64,000 bases of DNA from JAPHTQ01 sp050299175 (GTDB taxonomy: Bacteria > Pseudomonadota > Gammaproteobacteria > Thiohalomonadales > Thiohalomonadaceae), in the NCBI GenBank assembly GCA_050299175.1, contig JBNKVM010000005.1, positions 1-64,000 of the forward strand. The letters run 5' to 3'. Position 1 is the first letter of the stretch, and each line of letters starts with the position of its first letter. Positions 17,200-26,318 of this stretch are shown here, one piece after another. The position numbers were made by a program, and so were the translations under genes. The notes below the pieces were generated by a model. It was given only the letters and a program-made list of their open reading frames with translations. It did no database searches and was not told where the DNA came from.

Positions 17200-18663
17200 A
17201 TGAAATACCACGATCTGCGCGACTTTATCCAACAGCTGGAACAACGGGGCGAGCTGAAACGGATCAGCACCGAGGTCGATCCCTGCCTGGAGATCACCGA
17301 GATATCCGATCGCGTTCTGCGTGCGGGTGGCCCTGCACTGCTGTTCGAGAATCCCAAAGGGTCTGATGTTCCTCTGCTGGCTAACCTCTTCGGTACCCCG
17401 GAACGGGTTGTTTTGGGCATGGGTGAGGAGTCGGTGGAAGCGCTGCGTGGTGTGGGTGAACTGCTGGCCTATCTCAAGGAACCGGAACCGCCCAAGGGGC
17501 TGAAGGACGCCATGGAGAAGCTTCCGGTGTTCAAGAAGGTACTGCACATGTCGCCCAGGGTGGTGAAGAAGGCGCCCTGCCAGGAGGTGGTGCTGGAGGG
17601 GGACGAGGTCGATCTGGGCAAATTGCCGATCCAGACCTGCTGGCCCGGCGATGTGGCACCGCTGATCACCTGGGGGTTGGTGGTCACCAAAGGCACACGC
17701 AAGCCGCGACAGAATCTGGGCATCTATCGTCAGCAGGTAATCGGGAAGAACCGGGTCATCATGCGCTGGCTCTCTCATCGCGGCGGCGCGCTCGATTTCC
17801 GTGACTGGCAGGAACGGCACCCGGGCGAACCTTTCCCCATTGCCGTGGCGCTGGGCGCCGATCCGGCGACTATTCTCGGCGCGGTCACGCCGGTGCCGGA
17901 CAATCTTTCCGAATACGCCTTTGCCGGGTTGCTGCGTGGCGGCAAGAGCGAGGTGGTGAAGTGTCTTGGTAATGACCTTCAGGTACCTGCTTCCGCCGAG
18001 TTTGTGCTGGAGGGTTTTATCTACCCCGATGACATGGCCGACGAGGGGCCCTATGGCGATCACACCGGGTATTACAACGAGGTGGATCGTTTCCCGGTAT
18101 TCACCATCGAGCGCATTACCCACCGAAAAGACCCCATCTACCACTCCACCTACACCGGTCGTCCGCCCGACGAACCGGCGGTACTCGGGGTGGCGTTGAA
18201 TGAGGTTTTCGTGCCGATCCTGCAGAAGCAGTTCCCGGAGATCACCGATTTTTACCTGCCGCCGGAAGGGTGTTCTTACCGTCTGGCGGTGGTGTCGATG
18301 AAGAAACAGTACCCCGGCCACGCCAAGCGGGTGATGCTGGGGATTTGGTCGTTCCTGCGCCAGTTCATGTATACCAAGTTTGTCATTGTGGTCGATGGAG
18401 ACATCGATATCCGCAATTGGCAGGATGTGATCTGGGCCATCACCACCAGGATGGATCCGGCGCGGGACACCACCCTGCTGGAGAACACACCCATCGACTA
18501 CCTTGATTTTGCTTCCCCGATCTCCGGGCTGGGCTCGAAGATGGGGATGGATGCTACCAACAAGTGGCCCGGCGAGACCGAGCGCGAGTGGGGACAGCCT
18601 ATCGTCAAGGACGAGGCGGTCACACGACGTATTGATGAAATCTGGAATGAACTGGGGATCTGA
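17200..18663 (+). CDS. ubiD: UbiD, 4-hydroxy-3-polyprenylbenzoate decarboxylase
   Basis: A 487-residue prenylated-FMN-dependent decarboxylase of ubiquinone synthesis. The start MKYHDLRDFIQQLEQRGELKRI matches the E. coli N-terminus, so I place it at 17200 (an ATG directly before, at 17197, is equivalent). Family segments include GPALLFENPKG, TYTGRPPDEPAVLG and the acidic catalytic region FVLEGFIYPDDMADEGPYGDHTGYYN, with the E-x-x-x-R region nearby. The flavin prenyltransferase UbiX is not in the window. The carbonic anhydrase gene follows after 5 bp and may share the transcript. Confidence 0.95.
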   Translation: MKYHDLRDFIQQLEQRGELKRISTEVDPCLEITEISDRVLRAGGPALLFENPKGSDVPLLANLFGTPERVVLGMGEESVEALRGVGELLAYLKEPEPPKGLKDAMEKLPVFKKVLHMSPRVVKKAPCQEVVLEGDEVDLGKLPIQTCWPGDVAPLITWGLVVTKGTRKPRQNLGIYRQQVIGKNRVIMRWLSHRGGALDFRDWQERHPGEPFPIAVALGADPATILGAVTPVPDNLSEYAFAGLLRGGKSEVVKCLGNDLQVPASAEFVLEGFIYPDDMADEGPYGDHTGYYNEVDRFPVFTIERITHRKDPIYHSTYTGRPPDEPAVLGVALNEVFVPILQKQFPEITDFYLPPEGCSYRLAVVSMKKQYPGHAKRVMLGIWSFLRQFMYTKFVIVVDGDIDIRNWQDVIWAITTRMDPARDTTLLENTPIDYLDFASPISGLGSKMGMDATNKWPGETEREWGQPIVKDEAVTRRIDEIWNELGI

Positions 18664-18668
18664 TACCC

Positions 18669-19352
18669 ATGGCTGATGACAAGAAAACCACGGCTGCCAT
18701 CATCGAAGAACTGTTTGCCAATAATCGTAAATGGGCGGAGTCGATCGTTGCCGAGGATCCGGATTTCTTCCAGCGTCTGGCCCATCAGCAGAATCCCCAA
18801 TATCTCTGGATTGGCTGCTCCGACAGCCGTGTCCCCGCCAACGAGATCCTCGGTATGTTGCCGGGGGACGTCTTCGTTCACCGCAATGTGGGTAACGTGG
18901 TGGTGCATACCGACCTGAACTGTCTCTCGGTAATGCAGTTTGCCGTCGACGTGCTCAAGGTTCGGCACATCATTGTTACCGGTCATTATGGCTGTGGTGG
19001 AGTCAAGGCGGCCGTGGCCAAGCGCAAGCTGGGGCTGATCGATAACTGGCTGCGTCATATCCAGGACGTGCAGCAAAAACACCAGTCACAGCTGCTAACC
19101 TTTACTGATCAAGGTGCGCAGCTGGATCTCATGTGCGAACTGAATGTCATCGAGCAGGTACAGAATGTCTGCCAGACGACGGTGGTGCAGGACGCATGGC
19201 AACGTGATCAACCTCTCTCCGTGCACGGTTTCATCTACAGCGTTAACGATGGTCTGTTGCGTGACCTGCATATCACCGTTAATGGCTGCGATGAACTGGC
19301 GGGCCGCTATCAATCCGCTCTGGATGCCTTGACCACTCCTCAGAACCGATAA
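18669..19352 (+). CDS. can: Beta-class carbonic anhydrase
   Basis: A 227-residue zinc enzyme that interconverts CO2 and bicarbonate. The zinc ligands are C50, H106 and C109 (CSDSRVPANEI with the D52/R54 dyad; GHYGCGGVKAA). The N-terminal helix and the dimer segment LIDNWLRHIQDV match E. coli Can. It starts 5 bp after ubiD, so bicarbonate removal from the UbiD decarboxylation or shared housekeeping expression is plausible but unproven. No terminator follows immediately. Confidence 0.95.
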   Translation: MADDKKTTAAIIEELFANNRKWAESIVAEDPDFFQRLAHQQNPQYLWIGCSDSRVPANEILGMLPGDVFVHRNVGNVVVHTDLNCLSVMQFAVDVLKVRHIIVTGHYGCGGVKAAVAKRKLGLIDNWLRHIQDVQQKHQSQLLTFTDQGAQLDLMCELNVIEQVQNVCQTTVVQDAWQRDQPLSVHGFIYSVNDGLLRDLHITVNGCDELAGRYQSALDALTTPQNR

Positions 19353-19592
19353 ACGGTCCACAAAAAAACCTTACATTTCAGCTGGAAACATCCTTTTCCT
19401 CGACTATGCTCTCATAACCACATGGAAACTGTGGTGACTCTTTGTCGCCCGGGAGCAGCGGATATGGATATCACCGTCCTCAGGACAGGGGGGAATTTTT
19501 CCCCTTCAGGAATGACATCTCGAATGGAATCAATATTTGCCGCGATATCCGACGTTTTTTTGCGCGGATAGATGCGGCAGGACGGTACGGCC

Positions 19593-19937
19593 ATGTCGGT
19601 TAGCGAGCGATTGGTTAATTTTGAGGTGCTGGCTCAGTACGTCGGTACCAATCCCGTGTTGCAGCGCCGGGTCAGCCGCAAGTTTATCGAGTCTGCACGC
19701 CAGACCCTGGCTGAAATGGAGCGTGCTGCCGCGACCCGGGACTATGAATCGCTGGGTCGTCTGGCACATCGCATCAGGCCATCCGTGATGGCGATGGGGG
19801 CAGCGCCCCTGACCCATGTGGTTACCCAGATGGAACAGGCCGCATTGAGCAAGAGTGTCGAGGCGGTCCATCAACATCTGGAGTATTTGGCGCCGATGTT
19901 GGCACAGATCGAGCGGGAGATAGCCGCGATGGCCTGA
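19593..19937 (+). CDS. Hpt-domain phosphotransfer-like protein
   Basis: A small all-helical protein of 114 residues (121 if started at the ATG at 19572). The helix-pair around the phospho-site reads LGRLAHRIRPSVMAMGA, which aligns with the Hpt signature LAHxLKG, but the lysine is arginine and the following Gly is Pro. The histidine is kept, so phosphotransfer may still be possible. An AGGACGG site favours the start at 19593. It precedes a REC-EAL protein by 43 bp, which suggests it is a phosphodonor or regulator of that protein. Confidence 0.7.
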   Translation: MSVSERLVNFEVLAQYVGTNPVLQRRVSRKFIESARQTLAEMERAAATRDYESLGRLAHRIRPSVMAMGAAPLTHVVTQMEQAALSKSVEAVHQHLEYLAPMLAQIEREIAAMA

Positions 19938-19980
19938 TGGCTGGTGGTGATTGCCTGCAAATAACAAAAGGAAGCAGGAC

Positions 19981-21174
19981 ATGAACAAAGTACTACTGAT
20001 TGATGATGACCCGATGATGGGTGAACTGATGTCGCCAGTGCTGAGTGAGTTGGGCCTGGACGATGTAACCATCGCTAATGATGGGAGCAAGGCCCTGGAG
20101 TGGGTCGACAGTAGCAATGAGATCCCTTCCCTGATCCTGTGTGATCTGCGGATGCCTGGTATGGATGGTATTCGCTTCCTCCGTCATCTGAGCGAGCGCC
20201 ATTATGATGGTGAAATTGTCATTATGAGCGGCAGCAAGAGCCGTTTACTGGAAACTGTTTATGATCTGGGTATTGCCCGGCACTTGCATATTCGCGGCGC
20301 GCTGGAGAAACCGATCACCAGTAATGCGCTGGCCAAGGTGCTGAAAGGTCGGGCCAGGAGCGAGCCATCGAAAAAAACCGAGCCACAATTTTCCCTGAAT
20401 AGCGAAGATCTGGCCCGCGCATTGCGTGCAGGTGAGATCATTGCCCAATTCCAGCCTAAGGTAGATATCAATACTCGCAAGATCGATGGTGTCGAGACGC
20501 TGGTGCGCTGGTATCACAAGGATTTGGGATTGATCGGTCCAGACCGTTTTATTCCTATGGCCGAACGCAGTCGCTTAATCGATGATTTGACCGAAACGGT
20601 TTTTTACCAGGCGTTACGGACGGCGGCTGGATGGAAGAAGCTGGGCCATGATATCCCCGTAGCGGTTAACGTCTCGGTACATAATTTGCAGCGACTCGAT
20701 CTGCCTGACTGGTTACTGGCGACTGCTTCATCGCTCGGAGTGGAGCCGAACCGCATCACGATTGAGGTGACCGAGTCTCGTTTGATGGAAAACCTGGCCG
20801 ATGCGCTGGAGATTCTGACCCGCCTTTCATTACAGGGGGTTAACCTTTCCATTGATGACTTCGGTACGGGCTATGCTTCGATGGATCAACTGCGTCGTAT
20901 TCCCTTCAATGAATTGAAAATTGATCGCAGCTTCGTCAGTCGTGCCGATCACGATACCGCGGCGATGGCGATCCTGGAGTCGAGTGTCGAGCTGGGTAAG
21001 AAGCTGGGTATGAGCCTGGTGGCAGAAGGAGTCGAGACTCGTTCCCAGTGGCAGTTGGTAGAGAAGCTGGGTTGCCACAAAGTGCAAGGGTTTTACGTCA
21101 GCAAGGCGATGAATGGTAGCGATATGCCTGGTTGGGTGGAGGTGTGGGAACAAACCCGCAAATTCTGGCATTAG
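19981..21174 (+). CDS. REC-EAL response regulator (cyclic-di-GMP phosphodiesterase)
   Basis: A 397-residue cytoplasmic protein. Residues 1-120 are a receiver domain (LLIDDDPMMGEL acidic pocket, phospho-Asp in LILCDLRMPGMDG, Lys in LEKPI). Residues about 150-395 form an EAL domain: VETLVRW in place of EALLRW (catalytic Glu kept), VNVSVHNL, IEVTES, SIDDFGTGYASM, LKIDRSFV and LVAEGVET. All main metal and catalytic residues seem present, so c-di-GMP hydrolysis is likely. An AGGAAGCAGGAC ribosome site supports the ATG at 19981. The Hpt-like gene upstream probably belongs to the same pathway. Confidence 0.9.
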   Translation: MNKVLLIDDDPMMGELMSPVLSELGLDDVTIANDGSKALEWVDSSNEIPSLILCDLRMPGMDGIRFLRHLSERHYDGEIVIMSGSKSRLLETVYDLGIARHLHIRGALEKPITSNALAKVLKGRARSEPSKKTEPQFSLNSEDLARALRAGEIIAQFQPKVDINTRKIDGVETLVRWYHKDLGLIGPDRFIPMAERSRLIDDLTETVFYQALRTAAGWKKLGHDIPVAVNVSVHNLQRLDLPDWLLATASSLGVEPNRITIEVTESRLMENLADALEILTRLSLQGVNLSIDDFGTGYASMDQLRRIPFNELKIDRSFVSRADHDTAAMAILESSVELGKKLGMSLVAEGVETRSQWQLVEKLGCHKVQGFYVSKAMNGSDMPGWVEVWEQTRKFWH

Positions 21175-21200
21175 TAGCGTTCACCAAATTACTTCATAAA

Positions 21201-21228
21201 AAAACGCCACCGATATCGGTGGCGTTTT
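21201..21228. terminator. Perfect palindromic bidirectional terminator
   Basis: A 28-base perfect palindrome with stem core CGCCACCGATATCGGTGGCG (21205-21224), flanked by AAAA and TTTT. It lies between the convergent REC-EAL and PhoX-like genes and can end both transcripts. Confidence 0.9.
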
Positions 21229-21239
21229 CTTTCTCACGT

Positions 21240-23132
21240 TTACTTGATAACGGGTATGCCACTCAGATATCCAACAGCGGCCTTGCGCTTGTTGTTCCAT
21301 TGCGCCTTGATCAGTGGGTCGACCTGACTCTGTAAGGTAGCGTCCATGGTACCGATATAGTCACCTGGATGCTGGAAGTTGCTCATCACATAGGCAAAGC
21401 CGTTCATATCCTCAACCGCCTGAAGGCCGGTGGATTCGGCGCCAGCCGGCAACGACAACAGGCGTGACAGCTTCTTGGTGTCGACGTTGTAGGCCCACAT
21501 GAAGTTATTCACGTGCATACCGCTATCTTCACCGATGAACAGGGTGCGTGTCTTTTCCGCAAACTTTAGGTTATCTGGGTTGGCCATTGCGTCCACATCG
21601 GCGGTGTTGCCCGCGGCATCGGCTGCGACGAGATCGGTTCCCCATACAGTACCGGTCATGCTGGTACCGACCCATTCACTGCTGATTGCAATGGTGGTGC
21701 CATCTTCGGTTTGCGAACCTGCCAGTGCCAGCTCATATACGGCACCTGACTTGAGTTCCGTCAGGTGGATATCATCGGCCGGATCGGTTGCATTGGTGAG
21801 CATACCTTTCTGCAGATAGGAAATCGCAATATAGACTTTCTTGTCTGCTTCGTTGACCGTGACACCTTCCATTTTGTTGAACTCAGTGGTGGCGCCCAGA
21901 TAAGCCGCATAGCGACGGGTCTCAAGGAAGGCGGCGGCCTGTTCCATTCCTGGATTTAACTTAAGCCACTCTATACCATTATTAGTACGCACTTTGGTGT
22001 AGGTGACATCAAGCGGATCAGTGCTGGAGGCGAGGAATATGTCGCTGAACGCAATCGGTGTGCCACCTGCACCACCACTGGTGATCAGAGTGGTAATCTC
22101 AGTGTCGGTAGCGTGACCTAGTTTGAGCCAGCTGATGTCGGCAGTGCCTACATCGGTGGCGTTGGTCTGGGTCCATTTGGCGGCGTAGAGGGTTCCTGCG
22201 CTCAGATCGGCAGCAGTGTCGGCGACAAACATGAACAAGCCAGTGTAGGCACCGTCATCCCCCATGTAAGCGGTCTTCTGGTCGGGCATCACCTCAATCA
22301 GTTCACGGGCGATGCGGCCAAGCGCGTAGTGTTTGACGACAGAGGTTGCCCCCGTTGCATCGACAGTGACCTCAGGGACTGAGCCATAGTCGTATGGCAG
22401 TGCGGTTTGAGTGTTGCCGTAATACTGGACAGTGAAAGGTGTGTAGGGGCCAGTGGTTGAGTCGGCTTCATAGGCGCGAGCATCGGGTTCATATTCTTCA
22501 CTACCCAGATGAGTATTCCAGGGAGAGAGTGATGCGGCACAGGGTATCCACAGACCATTAATCGCTGACATGTCGATGTTGCTGTAATCAACCGCACTCA
22601 GTTCACCTGTGCTGATGTTCTGATCGATGGTAGTAAGTCCCATCGCCATCGGTAGCAGGCCATAGGCGCTGGTGCCGCTGTTGTCGGCGGTGACATATTC
22701 GAAGTGGGTGACCAGGAACAGCGGGTTGCCGCTGACACCGAGGGCTGTAGCGTCGGCACCAGCGATCTGCATCAGGCTCTGGCCATCCGGATCATCGGAA
22801 ACAAACTGGGTTGGTACGGCAGGAACACTGTTATCCATCAGCGGTGCGCCAGTTGCATCGAACAAACCGCCAGTCGTGACACCGCCAAGATAGTCGGTCG
22901 TGCCGTAGAGCATTTTGTAACTGAGGTCGACGGTCTGGGTGGAATTGTCCGAATAAGTAACGATTGCCTGGGCCGCAGTGTAGGCATTGGCGCGTTCCTC
23001 TGCGGTGCTTGGTGCGGCCATACCGACGAATTCGATCGCGGCAGGTGTCGCACCTGTTGAATTGGAGGTGGTATCACACCCCATCAGGCCGAGGCCTGAA
23101 AGCAGCGTGACGGCTGCAAGTTTCTGTTTCAT
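21240..23132 (-). CDS. PhoX-like (DUF839) lipoprotein
   Basis: A 630-residue exported protein with a lipoprotein signal (LLSGLGLMGC, Cys19). It belongs to the PhoX/DUF839 beta-propeller group. Recognisable segments are WIPCAASLSPWNTHLGSEEYEPDAR (the Trp/Glu metal region of PhoX), LGRIARELIEVMPD, EFNKMEGVTVNEADKKVYIAISYLQKGM and NPDNLKFAEKTRTLFIGEDSG. PhoX enzymes are Ca/Fe-dependent alkaline phosphatases. The core residues look present but I cannot confirm activity, and other DUF839 members are not phosphatases. Most likely anchored to a membrane facing the periplasm. Confidence 0.8.
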   Translation of the reverse strand: MKQKLAAVTLLSGLGLMGCDTTSNSTGATPAAIEFVGMAAPSTAEERANAYTAAQAIVTYSDNSTQTVDLSYKMLYGTTDYLGGVTTGGLFDATGAPLMDNSVPAVPTQFVSDDPDGQSLMQIAGADATALGVSGNPLFLVTHFEYVTADNSGTSAYGLLPMAMGLTTIDQNISTGELSAVDYSNIDMSAINGLWIPCAASLSPWNTHLGSEEYEPDARAYEADSTTGPYTPFTVQYYGNTQTALPYDYGSVPEVTVDATGATSVVKHYALGRIARELIEVMPDQKTAYMGDDGAYTGLFMFVADTAADLSAGTLYAAKWTQTNATDVGTADISWLKLGHATDTEITTLITSGGAGGTPIAFSDIFLASSTDPLDVTYTKVRTNNGIEWLKLNPGMEQAAAFLETRRYAAYLGATTEFNKMEGVTVNEADKKVYIAISYLQKGMLTNATDPADDIHLTELKSGAVYELALAGSQTEDGTTIAISSEWVGTSMTGTVWGTDLVAADAAGNTADVDAMANPDNLKFAEKTRTLFIGEDSGMHVNNFMWAYNVDTKKLSRLLSLPAGAESTGLQAVEDMNGFAYVMSNFQHPGDYIGTMDATLQSQVDPLIKAQWNNKRKAAVGYLSGIPVIK

Positions 23133-23273
23133 CTTGTGCTCCCTGAGTCAAGTCGATGGTGGTGGTTGTCTTTTGACGAACACCGGGTACTGTAGGGGCG
23201 GAGTGTTGCCGTCTCTTGAAGCGGGGGTGACAGGCGGGTGAAGTTGCTATGAAGGCGTGGTGAATAAATTATT

Positions 23274-23855
23274 TCAGGAGTGCATTTCACTACTGCTGGC
23301 GCAACGACGCAGCATTATCAGCAGACTATGGGTACGGTGGCGTGGTGCGATCATCCACAGTTTGAGTGGTTTTCTCAGTGGGAAGTCCTGCAGTGTTGTG
23401 CATAGCAGTTCAATAAAACGTTGTGTCGATAGATTGCCAAAACGGGTGCCTAGTAGCGGCATGGCGAGATCGTTCAGGCGCAGTCTTTCAATTTCGCGGA
23501 ACAGGGTTTCCAGAGCCGTCTGAATCCACTCCTCACGCCAGGTCGGTTCCTGTTCCAGATCGTGGACGATGGCATAGAATCGTCTTGGCTTGCCCCTTTG
23601 TATCACTACGCTACCGAGTTCAGGTTCGCGAAAACGCTCTACCTCGTCTCGAAGTTGCCGTAAAGATTCAACGGGGGTCTGGAGAATAGATTCATCATCC
23701 AGAACCATCGCCGTATCCTGTTCGACGACGATGGCACTGACCGGGAAGGGCGGGCGCTGTTGTGGGCCGACCTGAATGGAAACACGTCCTATATGCACCA
23801 CCTGCGAAAGATCGCCGGTGATCAGGTGCAGAAAGCTGGGTTGACGATTCAGCAT
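23274..23855 (-). CDS. Macro-domain-like protein
   Basis: A 193-residue protein that looks like a diverged macro domain. It has an FPVSAIVVEQDTAMVLDD opening, a central GSVVIQRGKPRRFYAIVHDLEQEP (the usual strand ending in H-D), a helix (ALETLFREIERLRLNDLAMP) and LLGTRFGNLSTQRFIELL, which resembles the L-G-T-G phosphate-binding loop. Macro domains bind ADP-ribose. The match is to pattern, not to a specific subfamily, and the N-terminal glycine-rich loop is not clear. The C-terminal 30 residues are basic. It may be co-directional with tag but the gap is wide. Confidence 0.55.
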   Translation of the reverse strand: MLNRQPSFLHLITGDLSQVVHIGRVSIQVGPQQRPPFPVSAIVVEQDTAMVLDDESILQTPVESLRQLRDEVERFREPELGSVVIQRGKPRRFYAIVHDLEQEPTWREEWIQTALETLFREIERLRLNDLAMPLLGTRFGNLSTQRFIELLCTTLQDFPLRKPLKLWMIAPRHRTHSLLIMLRRCASSSEMHS

Positions 23856-23939
23856 GGTTTATCACGTGTAAGGCCTACCCAGAGAAGTTTAGAATGCTGT
23901 GACGTTATATTCTCCCGTCTGTGCCACAGTTGACACTTG

Positions 23940-24509
23940 TTACAAACGGTAACGAAAACAGTCAACGGTGTGATCGTTCACTAACCCTGCCGCCTGCATA
24001 AAGGCATAGCAGATAGTGCTGCCTACAAATTTAAAACCACGTTTTTTCAGTGCCTTTGACATGGCATCTGATTCAGCAGTCGACGCGGGAACTTCCTTGA
24101 TGCTTTGCCAGCGATTGTGGATAGGTTTTCCACCGACAAAACTCCAGATGAAACCGCTAAAACCGCCCGCTTCCTTTTGTAACTCGAGAAACGCTTTGGC
24201 GTTTGTTACTGTTGCTTCAACCTTGAGTCGATTACGCACGATACCCGGATCCTGTAACAGCTTTTCGATCTTCTTAGGTGTATAGCGGGCGATTTTCGCC
24301 GCATCGAAGTTGTCGAACAGGCGACGGTAATTGTCACGTTTTTTCAGGATGGTGATCCAGGAGAGCCCTGCCTGTGCACCTTCGAGTATCAACAATTCGA
24401 ACAGCGCGCGGTCATCGTGGCAGGGCACACCCCACTCCTCGTCATGGTAGACCAGATAAAGTGGTTCATTACCTACCCATTCGCAGCGTGTTTTTGTTTG
24501 GCGACTCAA
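23940..24509 (-). CDS. tag: DNA-3-methyladenine glycosylase I
   Basis: A 189-residue base-excision repair enzyme that removes 3-methyladenine. It matches E. coli Tag along its length: CEWVGNEPLYLVYHDEEWGVP, LEGAQAGLSWITILKKRDNYRRLFDNFD, KALKKRGFKFVGSTICYAFMQAAGLVNDHTVDCFRY. The structural zinc ligands are the Cys near residue 9, the His of YHDEEW, and the His and Cys of NDHTVDC. The gene stands alone, with the DUF1835 gene diverging upstream. Confidence 0.95.
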   Translation of the reverse strand: MSRQTKTRCEWVGNEPLYLVYHDEEWGVPCHDDRALFELLILEGAQAGLSWITILKKRDNYRRLFDNFDAAKIARYTPKKIEKLLQDPGIVRNRLKVEATVTNAKAFLELQKEAGGFSGFIWSFVGGKPIHNRWQSIKEVPASTAESDAMSKALKKRGFKFVGSTICYAFMQAAGLVNDHTVDCFRYRL

Positions 24510-24684
24510 TTATCTATCTCCCATGGTTTACATTTACTCGTGGACTGGGTAGCCTTCAAAGCCTGCCGAACAGGCATCCCGTCCGCGGAAAGGGCTGCGC
24601 CCACAAGCACTAACTTTACATTAATGGTTCATACGACACCCAGGCCTGCACGGTGCGGACACAGGCTGCTGACGAGGGCTTCGT

Positions 24685-25965
24685 ATGTCTGCAAAAAAAT
24701 CCAACTCACCCGTTAGCGATGGCCGCTTCAATCTGGAGCAACAGCGTAAACGCGCAAAGGAACTCCTTAAAGCCGCCAGGGCTAATGACACATCGGCACT
24801 GGAGCGCATCGCCGCCAGTCTGCATACTCTTCCCGATGCCCTGAAACTGGCCGATGCCCAGCGGGTCATTGCACTGGAAAGCGGTTTCCCAAGCTGGTCA
24901 CGTTTCAAACACCATATCGAGGCGCTGAACTATGCTCGTGATCACGCCGATGAGATCGGCGATCGGGAGATGCCCACACTGCACATTCGCTGCGGCTCCG
25001 ACATTCAGCAGGGACTGAAAACGGCCGGTTTCAGCGGTGACTTTCTCGAGTTTGCCGATCCATTTTGTCTCGGGCCGCTATCTGCGCTGCCGCTCGAAGA
25101 GCACATCCGTAGTCGTGCACGCTTTATCGCCAGTTGCGGCTTCGGTATCACCGAGGCTGATGCCCTTGCGCGTCAGCGTAGGGAGTATGCCGCGCTGGAA
25201 TCACTGGAAGCGTACCGGCGTATCGTTCTCTGGTTCGAGCACGATACCTATGACCAACTTATCCTCGCCTATCTGTTGATGCGTCTCGGCGAATTACAGC
25301 CGGACGCAAGCATCGAACTCATCACCGTCGATCATGTGCCGGGTGTAGAACGCTTCATTGGCATCGGCCAACTGGCCCCCGAGTTGCTCGCCTGGTTGTG
25401 GCGACAGCGTGAACCGACAGGTGCCGCCCACTTCGCATTGGGTGCCCGTGTCTGGGAAGCGCTCACCGCCGCGACACCGGAACCGCTGTTTGCCATCGCC
25501 ACGGCAGGGACGCCCGAAGTGCCGATGATGGTAGGTGCCCTGTTGCGCCACCTGCAGGAATTGCCGGAGTTGCAAACCGGCCTTAGCCTGACCGAGCGTC
25601 TGACCATGGAGATTCTGCGTGACCGCGGCCCCCTCACACTCGGACGCTGCTATGGCGAACTGATGCGTGAGCGCGAACCGCTGCCGTGGCTGGGTGATGC
25701 CATGTTCGGCTGGATTGCCCGCAGCATGGCGCAGGGTAGTGCGCCACTGATCACCATCACGCCCGCCAACGGTGAATTCTGGTTCCAGGATATGGCTGCA
25801 CTGACCCCCATCGGCGAACGGATCCTGGCGGGTGAAGCGAATCGTCTCGACCTCAGTCCAACAGAACGCTGGGTGGGCGGTATCGTCACACCCGGAGACG
25901 GCGGCAGTTGGTGCTGGGGCCGGCAGCAACGTTCTCCTGTCTGGCGCGCTTATTCGGGCTTGTGA
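24685..25965 (+). CDS. DUF1835 domain-containing protein
   Basis: A 426-residue cytoplasmic protein. The N-terminal 75 residues are helical and charged (QQRKRAKELLKAARANDTSALERIA ... ALESGFPSWSRFKHHIEAL), a segment often joined to this family. DUF1835 starts at about residue 95 (LHIRCGSDIQQGLKTAGFSGDFLEFADPFCLGPL) and includes VLWFEHDTYDQLILAYLL. The C-terminal region continues into a DUF3658-like or winged-helix part. The role is not established. Its 3' end overlaps the convergent VOC gene by 16 bp. The ATG lacks a clear ribosome site. Confidence 0.8.
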   Translation: MSAKKSNSPVSDGRFNLEQQRKRAKELLKAARANDTSALERIAASLHTLPDALKLADAQRVIALESGFPSWSRFKHHIEALNYARDHADEIGDREMPTLHIRCGSDIQQGLKTAGFSGDFLEFADPFCLGPLSALPLEEHIRSRARFIASCGFGITEADALARQRREYAALESLEAYRRIVLWFEHDTYDQLILAYLLMRLGELQPDASIELITVDHVPGVERFIGIGQLAPELLAWLWRQREPTGAAHFALGARVWEALTAATPEPLFAIATAGTPEVPMMVGALLRHLQELPELQTGLSLTERLTMEILRDRGPLTLGRCYGELMREREPLPWLGDAMFGWIARSMAQGSAPLITITPANGEFWFQDMAALTPIGERILAGEANRLDLSPTERWVGGIVTPGDGGSWCWGRQQRSPVWRAYSGL

Positions 25966-26318
25966 CAGACGGCTTCGACATTATGGCCATCAGGACCGTA
26001 AACAAACGCGCCGTAGTAGTTCGGATGATAGATCGCACGAATGCCCGGTGCGCCGTTGTCTTTTGCGCCTGCCAGAATGGCGGCCGCGTAGAACTGATCG
26101 ACCTGCGCCCGGTTTTCGGCAACAAAGGCGAAATGCATCGGCGCGTGTACGGTGTCGCCCGGGCCAAACCAGAACTCGGGTTTGCCGTCACGGCCGAGGC
26201 CAGCCCAACCCTCTACCTCCATAACGAGTTCGATGCCTAGTGGTGCAAGGCATTGCAGATAGAACTGTTTGCTTTTTTCGTAATCGGATACGGTGACTCC
26301 GAAGTGATCAATAATCAT
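25950..26318 (-). CDS. VOC-family (glyoxalase/dioxygenase fold) protein
   Basis: A 122-residue VOC protein. It opens MIIDHFGVTVSDYEKSKQFYLQCLAPLGIELV and ends with NYYGAFVYGPDGHNVEAVCH, where the His and Glu are usual metal ligands. It is the last gene of a four-gene minus-strand operon with EVE, GyrI-like and a second VOC gene; its start overlaps the EVE stop by 11 bp. Substrate unknown. Confidence 0.88.
   Translation of the reverse strand: MIIDHFGVTVSDYEKSKQFYLQCLAPLGIELVMEVEGWAGLGRDGKPEFWFGPGDTVHAPMHFAFVAENRAQVDQFYAAAILAGAKDNGAPGIRAIYHPNYYGAFVYGPDGHNVEAVCHKPE

Noticed and set aside
19353..19592. Cyclic-di-GMP riboswitch in front of the Hpt and EAL genes
   Set aside because: There is a CCACATGGAAACTGTGG hairpin, but the required GEMM elements are not found.
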